The position numbers and the translations under genes are program-made. This document shows positions 12,501-24,500 of a stretch of 64,000 bases of DNA, in pieces. A model generated the notes under the pieces. It saw only the letters and a list, made by a program, of their open reading frames with translations, had not been told where the DNA came from and did no database searches. Position 1 is the stretch's first letter. Each line of letters begins with the position of its first letter. Where the stretch lies: positions 62,239,558 to 62,303,557 of the forward strand of contig NC_134825.1 of the NCBI RefSeq assembly GCF_004210375.1. The letters are read 5' to 3'. This DNA comes from Tachypleus tridentatus (lineage: Eukaryota; Arthropoda; Merostomata; Xiphosura; Limulidae).

Positions 12501-12959
12501 AACAAAGAGCAACGTACAATAGTTTAACGTTGTATCGTCATTATAACTAAGTAACTCAACTAATTATCGTTAACTAATTAACATTCATTATGTTGATAAT
12601 GTGTCTTTAGAATTTTTGAAGCCCAGAAAATATGATGTACTTCATCTTGGGGACCAAGCTAGGTTTCTATGTTTATTTTTGTTTGCCTGCTTGTTTTATT
12701 ATTATTGTAACGTGTATCGTTGGACGAGTTCTTGTTGGTCATTTGATAATTAGTGTATACCTAACTCTGCACAACCTTCAAATTTCTCACTAATCAATTG
12801 ATAATAAATATGCAACTTAACTCAAAGGCTAATCGAATTGTACCCCGAGTCTTGATACAAATTTGTTGACAAGTTTATTTGCAACCTAGTTAAGAATAGC
12901 AGATACGTCTTATATGTGGTGAAGTGGTCTGTCGCAACCACAGTTTATTTAATTTCACT

Positions 12960-14640
12960 GTCACTCTACGGCAGAGAACCAAACAGTAACTTTATTGAAT
13001 GATGCTTCAATATGACGCTTCTGTGGCTACATGGCATCCAACTCCATAAAAGTTTACTCTTATTCTCTCCGCTGTCTTTTGAATACCTAAGGGTTCAGTT
13101 GTTGAAAGATTGTAAAAGTAATAGAGTGCTGTGGAAATACCAGCTATAGTAGTTGTGTCTGTTAGTTGGAATATTTCCATTTTCAATGTGACAAGCCCTG
13201 TTGTAGGCATAATGGATCCGACTTTGCTCACTACATATTTGTCTTACGGATGTATAAAATGACTATTTGATACAGGTTGGGTTTTTTTCTGGCTATTCTT
13301 GATTCACTGAGTAAATAGTTTAAAACTTGGATATTTTGCTTGAGCATCTCTCATTTGAGTGTTGGACAAAACTAGTTCATTGTCATCACTTGTGGGTTAT
13401 CTGTCTTTAGTTTTCAGTTTGGTTATTTTTTACTATTTTGTGCTTCCCTATTTCTGTTGTATTTATTCTTTTTTAACACATAGACTTTGGAATAATGCAT
13501 CAGTAGTTCTACGATTTTGTCTTCAGTTGCTTGGTATACTAATGCAGGAGTGGATAGTAATACTTCCTTCAATTTGTTAAATTGTGTTCATAATAAACAG
13601 CCCAACGAAACTTTTTCTTCTATTCAAATATTTTGTACAGAGAATAAGTTGAGTCAGTGAATGATTTCACAAAATGAAGACAGGAGGAGCATAGTCCAGG
13701 AAATCATCTTACATCATGCAAGTGTTTGTGTTAGTAAATTATGAATAGATTCAGTCATAGAAGAATCTGTACAAGGCACATCTCGGCTGACTATGTATCC
13801 CAGAAAACTGATCATTTGGTGGAACCAATGCACACTTTTTGGAATTTAGCTCAGAGATGTATTTCTTCAAACAATCCAAAAATTTTCTTTGTCCATATAA
13901 AAATTATCAAAGATCTTTCCATGTGTATTTATGTCACTAAAGTAGTTTAGTATAGCATTCCAACAGAGCTTATGTGAGCATACTTCATTAACTTTTAGAA
14001 ATTAGAGCTACATTATGTAACCCAAATTGTAACACAACAAGTTGCTACTTGTTATGTTTTCTCTACGTTTACTTCATCTAATTGCATTTGCTACTATTCA
14101 GTCTTTCGATCTGATATTAAAAACCATTTCGATAGAAACGTTCTTTATTAGGGCACCACTTACATTTCGTTAATCCAACAAAATCTAGTGAATCCGTCCT
14201 TCTTCTTCAAAAATACAATAACTGATCCCTTATTATTAGTGCTCAGTTTTATCACTTTCTGTTCTGCAATTGCATTTATATGCTCAAAAGCCTATTTTTA
14301 AAGTTGCATTCATATGATATATTTGTGATGTATCTCCAGTACAAATATTATTTGTATTTTTATTCGTTCAACTTAACTCAAGACATCTATTAAAGAAGTT
14401 TTCTTAACATTCCATGAGAAAAATCATATAATTCATAGCATTGGTCAGTTGTGAGATTTCTACAGCTCTTGTTACAAAAAAGCCATTGTAAGTATCTGGA
14501 AAGCTTTCTTTGTGTAAGGCTTTCATATCTGACTTCCTAGTTGTGATTTTACCACTAAAATTCCATGTGGAAGTATCACTTGTACAGCGTCAAATCTTGT
14601 AATGTCTCCATCCAGAGCAGATAGTTGAATAGGGATAGCA
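12960..14640 (-). mobile_element. Degenerate Ty3/gypsy retrotransposon pol
   Basis: On the minus strand, 14290 to 14165 translates as the start of a gypsy reverse transcriptase: EQKVIKLSTNNKGSVIVFLK, then KKDGFTRFCW. Near 13890-13840 a segment (LDCLKKYISELNSKKC) fits the RT thumb. Near 13585-13535 QFNKLKEVLLSTPALVYQ fits the RT/RNase H connection. Near 13085-13025 LGIQKTAERIRVNFYGVGCH fits the integrase zinc-finger approach. The order RT, RNase H, integrase is that of Ty3/gypsy. Frames change repeatedly and stops are common. The RT catalytic YxDD box and the integrase catalytic core are not readable, and no LTRs were found. It is an old relic. Confidence 0.7.
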
Positions 14641-14649
14641 GATATGGAT

Positions 14650-17600
14650 AGTTGAATCTGAAGCATTATGTAATTGAACTTTTATTTTGAAAATAAATAA
14701 ATAAAATAATGTGAAGTTGTTTGATTGGACATAAACATGCCATTCAAAATAGAAATTTACAGGCTATAAAATTCAGGTAATCCGGTTACAATTCTGTATC
14801 ATACAGAAAGATTTTCCCAAAATGATTAATGTATTCTCAAGATGTCTGGTATGTATATTGAAAACTTTAATAAAATAAAGTGTAGAATAACATTTCAACC
14901 TTGTTATGTCACCTTCAGGTGTGAAGCACATTGTAGTAAAATACTGAAGTTGTACAACGTAGGTCTGAACACAATGAGATAAATAAATATATGTTATAAA
15001 AGAGATGTACATATATTGTGTATCAAACAAAGTAGTTTATCCAATAATATTTCCAGGAAACCCTTTCTCTCAGGTTCAAGAAAAGTAAAACACATATAAA
15101 ATAAATACAGTGACTTCTGTAAACATGAAATTGAGAAGGAAAAAAAATCAAAACAAATTTTATTTGAATAATTTTTTAACCATAACGAATCAACACGGTT
15201 AATCTGTGGAATAAATGCAATCTTTGTTATTTCTTTATGCACACTGCTATGCACAATTGTCAGACATTATGAAAATAGGCATAACCAAAAAGGAATAGAC
15301 TAGATTGCACTTTCAGCTTAAATTATAGCTTTTCATATTAAATTCATTTTCATTTCTTCATACTTTTTCTAATCAGAAGACAGGATAAATATTTTAATGG
15401 TGTACACATTTATTTATAATGTATGTTATAAATCAGTATTGTCTTACTGTCATTTTACATGTAGAACTTATATGTAAATATATTCTGGAAAATGTGGTCA
15501 TTTGTATTTTACTAGCTTTACTATGTTGTATTTTACTATAAGAGACACATGTATACTGAAATGTTTGGAAGTTAAATCCCTTCTGATCGTTTTAGATTTC
15601 TTTTCATATGTGTTTGTTCAATACTTTATAAAATTTTTTCCACTGTCTTGGTGCTCATCCTACAGGCTTACAATGATACAATTTGAGTTTTGATACCCTT
15701 GGTGGGCAGAGCAAAAATAGCTCACTGTATAGCTTTGGCCTTTTCCACAACCAGACTGATTTTTAATGTACAACAATGAGTGTCAGTTATATTTATAATG
15801 AAAGCAACAGTTAAATATTAGTGTATACAGCTGTTCTTATGTAACATGAAATAATATAATGTTTTACATGTATACAGGGGTTAGAGGTTAGGAACTTCCA
15901 CTGGATGAACTCTGGGGTACTACTTTTTGGTCAAAAGTAGTATTATATAATTCTTTTTACCACAGGATAATCCGAAACAGTATGTGAACAGTATGATTAA
16001 TTTGGATTGTGACATAGTTTGTGCATACATTAAAAATAAGTTATTTCATGAACAAGAGATTTTATTGTTGTTCTAAACTCTACACAGTTTAACCCTACAA
16101 CATGTGTGATGTACAAGAACATAGAGCAATCTTATGTGGTAGCTTAGTAACCTTCAATTTACAGCCTGGGTCATTTAAGTCACACAATGTACAGGAATTT
16201 TACATACATGTAGAAGAAGAAATGGAATAAGGATAATTGCATATAAAGTATTTTTAAATAACTGATTATTGTATATTCAAAGTTTATTCCAAGTGTTGTT
16301 CCCTAAACTTTTTCAATGAAATTGAATACTAATTTATTACCCTTAATACATTTGCACAGAATATCTTTCACTTATAAGTGCTTGAATAGATACCACTTTT
16401 TAGTAGCCATGTCAATCACAATGATCATTCTGTGTTTGTATGCCTGCAAACAAAAAAAGATAAGTGATGCCTGAAACAGCATAAAGATAATCATTGTTTT
16501 TAAATGGCGGTAGTGATATTATGCTAAATTTCTTGTAGTACGTTATTTTCTTCCAAATGCCATTTGAAATATAATCTGTTTCATGCATTTACTTCATTTT
16601 TCATGTTTCAATGATGACCTGTATGTTTCTGTGTAAATTAAAACACCATATGTAAAATATTTTGTTAGTTTGAGTAAATTCTATTGATGATACAGTGCTA
16701 AAAGTGATTTATATAACCTCACAATGCAAGCTAAATGGCTTGATAATTTATTTTTACCATATACTTAAACATTAAGTTATGTATGTGTCACTTATTATTT
16801 GTGGCTCTGGTGAAATTATTTCTTGATTTCCATTTAAATAAACACTGAAATAATAACATGACAGTTATTTCACAGATATCAGATATTTAGTCTTAAAGAG
16901 ATACAGAACTATTTTCAAAAAGTACAGTGTAATCTATGAAGAGAATTAACTCATATCTACATTAAAGAATAAGGGATATCAGATACTTATACAAACTAGT
17001 AAAAACTAAATTACTTTTCGGAAAATGTAGTTAAAAATATTAATTTCCTTTCGCTAGGATTTGTAAATTATTTTATGACAATTTGGAAGACTAAGGAAAT
17101 GTCAATTTGTACATGTGGATGTGGGAATGTTTTCTTGATTGAAGTTTAAAAAAGAATTGTATCAGATGTATCTCATATAGACACACATACACATATTTAG
17201 GGATATGAGAATGGCATTTTTGTCATCTAATAATAGCTGTGTAAATCTTTCTTTGGGAGGCCCATTGTTGTTGAAACAGTTGGAGACGAAATGGGTATCT
17301 TGCCATTCATTTACTTCATGAAGGAGGTTCAACACTGTAAAGTTGAGTAACTGAGCATGTAAATATTATTTTCAGTAAATTAAAAATATTGCTGGATTCC
17401 CAATGAAAGTTAAACAGTTGTATAAATATTTGAGTAACATTTATTATTTTTTTAAAGTTACATCTTGCAGTGTTTTTCACACATGTTGACAGAGCTTTTT
17501 GAACAAAATAATCACTACGTTTTTGGAAGTTTTGTCTCAATTATTTGTTTATTAAGTTAATTTAACTGACAATTGTTTACTGAGTACATTATTCAAGTTA

Positions 17601-17661
17601 AGGATATGATTGTGATGCATTTAAACAAAAATAGTTTTTTATAATTTTAGTTGTAGATGAA
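14650..17661. other. AT-rich stretch, no gene seen except a SINE remnant
   Basis: Three kilobases with no recognisable coding sequence. Open frames here do not exceed about 86 codons and show no domain. Confidence 0.4.
15655..15760 (+). repeat. SINE-B remnant
   Basis: The box-B-like GAGTTTTGATACCCTTGGTGG is followed by GCAGAGCA and CTCACTGTATAGCTTTGGCC. The head is too worn to read. Confidence 0.65.
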
Positions 17662-18316
17662 AATCCTTCATGCGAAATCAATTTTTTAAAAAATAAAATT
17701 AAATCCAGAATTATTTTCCTTAACTTGAAAAATATTGACGATTTAATTACCATTAGTAATCTAGTAATAAGTAATTATATTAGTAACATTTATCTTGTAG
17801 TTCTACAGATTGAGAATATATCCAAATCATATACTGAAGCACACTATTAAGGCAATTAATAATTATAATGATATTTATAACAGAAGAAATTATTTTAAAC
17901 ACGTGGACTTATTTCTCCAAATAATAATGTACCAACATATGTCGTATAGAGAATTACATACTTACAGCTTCTTAGATAGTTTATAGCAATATACAGTTTT
18001 TAATATTAAATATAAATACATTCGTACATAGACTGATTTTTAATGGTTTTGATGAAAATCGTTAATCAAACATTTTAAATTATTTTTAATAAATATAAAT
18101 GTTTTTCTTTAAATTTAGAAATAATGACACAATTATAATATATAGTCAAATAGTATCTTAAAAATTATTGAAAATGAAATAAACTTCATTATTTGGACAA
18201 TTATATATATTATATAGGTGGACAAATATATTTGTATCACATTCCTCACAGAAGAGCCGCCTCTGTTTTGTTTTTTTCAAACCATTGAAGATCCAAGTAG
18301 TAACATCGTAGGACGG

Positions 18317-18444
18317 TTGTTGTTGTTTTTCAATAAAACACAAAGTTACACAATGGCCTATCTGTGCTCTGCCCACCACGGGTATCTAAACCCGCTTTTT
18401 AGCGTTCAAAGTTCGCAGACATACTGCTGAGCCACTGGGGAGCT
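18317..18444 (-). repeat. SINE-B insertion with target-site duplication
   Basis: SINE-B on the minus strand is flanked by CGTAGGACGG (18307-18316) and CGTCGGACGG (18445-18454). The copies at 36830 (inverted) and 50825 lack it, so it inserted after the duplication or was never in those copies. Confidence 0.85.
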
Positions 18445-19369
18445 CGTCGGACGGAGGATGGGAGCTGCACGAATAGTAAGGGTTAGGTTTAGTATGGTAG
18501 TACGTTATCATATTGATGGAATACGAACTTCAAGGATAGTTTTACTGCTTACCCCTACTCAACTTGTAAACAACCACCTTCATACTCGAGACTGCAGACA
18601 GCGAAAAGTGACAAACATGTGGGACGTTGCTGGTTTCAGTATCCATATCTCCTCAATTTTATCTTCTGAACATATGATATCAGCGAAATTGATGTTAAAA
18701 CGGATAGAGAGTGTTCCTCAAAAGCAACTTAGGTCTTACTTCCTCAGGATCTCAAAAAAACCAAGGCACGTTACACAATTACTTTAAAAAGTGATTTGTT
18801 TGACTACTTAACAAAATAATATGTTGACACACGTTCCCCTGTGTTTTAGTATGGTTTTATTGGCTATTAGCTGTAAAATATACGTATTAATCAAATAATA
18901 TGAGACTGGGAAGAGTAACCTAAGACGTTATGTTAACTTTTAATGTTCGTTTTGTTGGTGATGAAGATGCAAACAAGCAATACGATACAAAAAACATCTT
19001 GCCGGAAGTGACAGTGTAATGATACGTATTTTTGAAATAAGTAAAACGTTAGTTTATTCCGGGTAAATATAAAACATACAAGACAAACACAGAAAGCTAT
19101 ATGCTCAATATTACTACATGGTATTAATCTACTTAAAATATATTGTAAACAATCAGAAACATGTTCAAGTGACTGATCAAACATTACTGATAAACGAGCA
19201 AATAAAACTTCACCAATACGTGCCTCGTGCTATCCATCCATCTTTCAATAATAACTAATATATCTGAAATATCCAGCTTAAATTATTTACACGGTTTACA
19301 TAAATATTATTTAAAGCAACATTTTAAGTAAACAATAACTAGAATTTTTGTTTGCTTGCAATTAAGCTT

Positions 19370-19445
19370 AGTGATAAACAAGTGGCTATGAACGCTCTGC
19401 TCACCACAGGTATCGAAACACGGTTTCTAGCGTTGTTAGACCACG
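19370..19445 (-). repeat. SINE-B fragment
   Basis: The plus strand reads GCTCTGCTCACCACAGGTATCG then TTCTAGCGTTG. The same fragment is present in the inverted duplicate at 35680-35775, so it predates that duplication. Confidence 0.75.
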
Positions 19446-19659
19446 TTGGTAAAGTATAATTACAGTGATTACCATTAATGAAGATAAAATAAAAATCCAG
19501 TAATAGAAGAGAAGAAAATGTTGTTTGGGGTATTTCATATTTCTCTGATTTGTATAACGTCAGATTTCTTTAAAAAATTGTCAGAAACTTTGATAATGAC
19601 AGCGACTTACTAATACATGAATAAAACTAATTTTCTTCGTTTGGGAATGATTTTTATTA

Positions 19660-19765
19660 AAAGCAAAGCTGCACTGTAGGCGACCTGTGCTCCACCCAAC
19701 GCGTTTACGAAACCCAATTTTAAATCTCAGCAATAAGCATAACGGTGAGGCACTGAGGAAGAGGG
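19660..19765 (-). repeat. SINE-B copy
   Basis: The plus strand reads AAAGCAAAGCTGCACTGTAG, CTGTGCTCCACCCAACGCG and a decayed head. The inverted duplicate at 35425 stops within this SINE. Confidence 0.65.
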
Positions 19766-21477
19766 TTCAGAAGAAATATTAAATCATATCATATAATTAT
19801 TCTCCTTGGTTCTTATGTTTTGAATAATAATGTTCAACATTTAATGGTGCACAATTTGAATCCTCAAAACTTTCTGTATTTTGTCATAGCACACTTCGCC
19901 ATTGAGCTTTCTTGAACGAAATTATAATTGCGAGCACGACCAAAAAAACACATTAAACATACATATAACTTAGCAAAACGTTTTGTGGGAGATAAACATA
20001 GCTTTTTATATCTCATATTTAAGTTAATTTTTTACAAAATGGTCGGCACGTCATGTTAAACCGTACATAAAGAACACATTTTCAAGTGAAGATAATTTTG
20101 TGATTATAAATAATATGGTGATAATGGTATTTACAATTAACTTTAAGATCTATTTTGGATTATGTTTTTTTTTTCTTGATGATTACCACATCACCTTCAT
20201 GCTTACTGTTATGGTTTTCCATTACCTTTCTGAAACCTTCCTTTCATGTTTTTGGTCACGAAATGGTTACTTCTTTGTGCACTTTTACTAATGCAATGGT
20301 CTTCTATTTCTAGAATTTAAAAATATACCACATTTTTAATATAATATCTTCACAACAAAATAATGCTTTCACATCAAATATTCAGCTAATTCATTTATCA
20401 GTTATTCTACAATCTTCATCAAATTATTTATTATAATTTAGAGACTCAATTAAAATGTTATCACGAATATGCTCGGATATACCTTAGTTTATGAAGTTTC
20501 CTTAATGTTATACATACCTTTTACATCAGTTTCTGAGCTGCGTTACTCGGGTGAGCGAATTAACAATGATTGCTTACATCTAATCGTATTTTATTATATT
20601 TTACTGTAGGTTGATGCGATTTTGCAGTTTATTTTGTTTTATTTTTGTTGTTTTCAATGCAGTCTTACACAATAAGCTATCAGTTCTGTGTCTGTCTCTG
20701 AATATAAAAACTCGAATTTTAGAAGCATAAGCCTTCAAGCTTCCGGCTGAACCAGGTGAAGACAAGGGAAGCAATACTTGGATCCGGGATTTGCAGTACA
20801 TTATGTTAACAAGTAAGACATCTCTGGCCGTGTTGAGTGTCAGCTTTCAACCGAAGTCGCTTAAAAGGCTTGTTTATCAGTAAATAATTTCCACTTTAGA
20901 ATAACTTATACACAACTATTATATCGGAAATGAAATGTTTGACCTCTGCCATCCAGCGTACGAATACATTCGTTTTTATTGTTTCACAATACTTATACTA
21001 ACGAATTTTTCTTGGTTTATGATATTGGCATTGACTAGTTATGAACCAGAGAGAACACTTTATTCGGCATCAAAGTATCTACGTGTACAGCATGAAAAAT
21101 ATAATGAAAAAGCATCCACATAAAATTGTATAATAAAATACAGGAAATATTCGTAAAATAAACCATTTCAGTAGCTACTTATTTTGTTATGGATACAAAT
21201 GTCGAAGCATTTAGAAAACCACAAGAAAAGATGAAATAACAGATATCTGCATCGTGAGACCACGCCTACTACACCATCTGTCTAAGCAGTCTTCTGTCAG
21301 CCAAGATAATTAAACAACTTATACATTACTCATTTATTAAATATATTTTGTATGCAAATTCCAACTTCGTTCTCTAAACCGGCAAATACACAATTTTACC
21401 AGCTGTTTAAACACTGAAGCAATGATGCAAACATAAGTCGTCCAATAAGGGTGCAGAGTGTAGGGAATGCAGATCAA

Positions 21478-21557
21478 ACTGGTTCAAAGGTTTTCCTACA
21501 TATATACAGCCCTCACAGTGTGGTACAACATCAAACAGAAGTGTTCATCTCTTAACA
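21478..21557 (+). promoter_or_regulatory. Core promoter and 5' UTR of gene A
   Basis: A TATA box (CATATATACA, 21500-21509) lies about 50 bases before the ATG. A CATCA initiator-like string at 21529-21533 sits at the usual distance from it. The block TGGTTCAAAGG then TTTTCCTACATATATACA is nearly identical upstream of copy B (49143-49175, minus strand), while sequence between TATA and ATG is more diverged. The 5' UTR would be about 30 bases, ending CTCTTAACA before the ATG in both copies. Confidence 0.6.
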
Positions 21558-24500
21558 ATGAAGATCACACTTATTGTCCTGGTCTTGACCTTCGCTGTTA
21601 TTGGTAGCGGTCACAGACCTAAAATTTCAAGACCATCACGTTCGAGTCAAAATGGTCCAACACCAAGAGTAATGATGATAATGCGTTCTATCCGAAATGT
21701 CATCTGTGGTGAGTCTGTGTTTTTTTATAAGAATCTCGATATAATCTCTTGAAGGAGATTGAATTTTGTTTAAATTAAATCGAATATGTTAATATCAAAC
21801 ACATGTCTATATTCACATAAAGCTTTCTTTATATCATATTGTTTTGAACTACCAAACACTGTTCCTCTTTCACTAATAACACTTAATTTCCCAGGAAAAT
21901 CATTGAATTGTTTTTATGAAAATCTTTGTAATGGCTTATCGGTGTCTTCTTCATCGCGGTGGATCTAGCCTGAGTCAATGAACTTACTGCCAATCCACTG
22001 CAAGTCACTTTGTCAATGATAAATTTTAAGCCTAAATATACTACTGTGCAATTATGTACGAAAGGTGAACATGTAACATCGATATCGGATGTCTCAGAAG
22101 TATTGAACGGTCTAGCGCATGGATCAAAATGGCAGTCTTCTGAGATATTAATATGATAATATGAGAGCCAATAACATACCATTATAACTGGACATAGTCC
22201 AATGATTGTTTTAATAATATGCAAAGATAACTGATAGAAGTAAATCTCTTTTTGCAGCCGCTTCAGACTGTGTTGATGACGACCTGAAACACCAGATCAT
22301 AGGCTGTCTCCCTGAAGAAGTAAGTTTTGCAGCATCAACACTAACTTTCTATACTCGGTGGTGAATGGTCTTAACATTCCAGTATAAATTTTGAGAGTAT
22401 TGGCTGGACGACAGTGGTACACAGCACAAAAATAATTTGTATTCTTTTTCATAAGGAAATAAGTAAAGACTTTTTTGTTTTCGTCGTTGTTTTAAAATAC
22501 AGTAAAAGTGTGGCATACAGATATTGTGTGAGTGTTGGAAATATATTAAGTTGAAAGAGGTTTAGGATAAGGGGTGTTGGGTGATTTTAAACTGGAGTAT
22601 TTATTATTTGTTTGCAGATAAAGGAGAATATAGTCAGTAATTATAAGTTTAAATAGCAGGATAAGGAAATGATTCCATTGAATTAAAGGTGGAAGCCGTC
22701 CATTGCTGAGAAATATGTCATGGTTTAGAGTTAAATTTCTCACTCGTGTAGTTGCGCATGAGATTCATATAAAACCCAAGCAGTATAGTTACAGTGTCTA
22801 AAAGATCGTGCTAGGTGTCGCCACTAATGGATTTAATTGGAATATATTGAACGTCAATGTAATAAATGTATTAATGGATATATTTAAAAACAAAAAGAGG
22901 TTATATATTTCATCAGTAAACTGTAGATCCATGGTCCATGATAAATGAGTTAGCACACAAAACGTGCAATGAATATCAAATAAGATACTCGAAATCAATC
23001 AATTTTGAATAGTTTCAAAAGAATTTTCAATGTTTAACATACTGAACTAATTGTTTAATCAACAGGATTACTTCCACCTACTGTAAAACTAAAATTAAGG
23101 TAAATGCACACAACTTTTTTTTTATTTTAACAAAAAGATAAATATAATTGTGAATGTTTCTTTTATTAGATAGATGGACGACTAATGCAATTGTCATTAT
23201 AAATCTGTATTTGTGTCGAATTCACTCGATTACTATACTGGCTTTTTAAATACAAAAAAATTGTTTTATTGTTCGAATTAAAATGTGAAGTTTTTTTCAC
23301 AAAAATCTCAAATATTGTCTGTAATGTAGTATGTAGCCTTTAAATATGTGCAAAAATATAAATAAATTTATAAAAATATGCAGATTTACTTGAGGAATAA
23401 TGCAATGTGTACTTGATTTGTAATTACAAGTGTTTCACAAAATTAACAGTTCACAGTATTTAGATTATTTTGTTTTACGAAATATGTCGTCCGGAGAGTG
23501 GCTTATCAAAGCCTTTGTAAAAGTGTTATAAACAAAGGCAATGTAAGAAGTAAGTTTAGTGATAAAAGGACATTGTCATGAATAGATAGGACATATTTAC
23601 GTTGATTTATTTTACGTTTTTTTTTTACTATATAGCTGACACATCTAGGAGATCAGTCCACGTGCGGTCAGAGGCCTGAAATAGTAAGTATAATTCCATT
23701 TCAACTTTACAATTACACAATGTATTTAACTTGTTCTTCCTTTTTCACTGTGTTTTTATCCTCCTTATTTCCAGCCTCTCCTTTTTCTTATTTCATTGTT
23801 TTGTTCTTTTTATCCAAATCTGTTCGCATGATGTTATTGAGCAGCTGTATTCTCTGCACTATTTTCGTTACTACTAGAACTGTGTGTGCCTACTTATGTC
23901 ATTCGCACTCTCTTCTCTCGCCGTTTACTACTATATGATCGAGGCAGGGCCGCCATATATTAGGAAGTTAACTTTTTGTATTATATATACATATATTCAG
24001 TTAAAATATATTCTGTGTGTTACTGTTGGGATAAGGATTCTTTTAAAGTAGACGTCTCTGATTAGATGAAATAGAAACAGCACTCAATTAACTACTTTAA
24101 AAAATAATATATATATTAGGAACTAGTTAAACGTGCGTAGAACAAATTCTTTACACTATAGATGATCAGAGGCATATTATAGACACTCTACAGTTCTCTA
24201 CTTCTTCTCAAGGTCCGGCACGGCCAGGTGGTTAAGCTCCTCCACCCTTAATTTGAGGGTCGCGGGTTCGAATCCCAGTCACACCAAACATACTCGCTAT
24301 TTAAACCGTGGGGGGAGTTCACATGTCGTGCTTTTTCTCTCTTCCTGTCACCCAACTGAGCACAGTTCAGTTACTTTTCATCGAGTTACCACGATTATTC
24401 TTTACTTCCAAAATTGTCTGCTCCTTCTTTCGTAATGTGGCAGTCTTTCAGTAATTGTCTAATTTCTGTCGACAGGCAGGTTAAATTACTTTAGAAGTCT

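Larger units (their letters stand above)
17662..19680. repeat. Distal 5' flank of gene A, duplicated twice
   Basis: This flank occurs again inverted at 35425-37462, and its part 18170-19045 occurs directly at 50705-51428. A 109-codon open frame (18458-18787) lies inside but is not constrained between copies. The three copies let insertions be dated relative to the duplications. Confidence 0.85.

Noticed and set aside
18458..18787. A 109-codon open frame on the plus strand, with a related shorter frame at 50948-51190
   Set aside because: It lies in duplicated flank. The copies differ at many residues, both start and end differ, the inverted copy near 36400 does not keep the frame, and no domain or signal peptide is visible.
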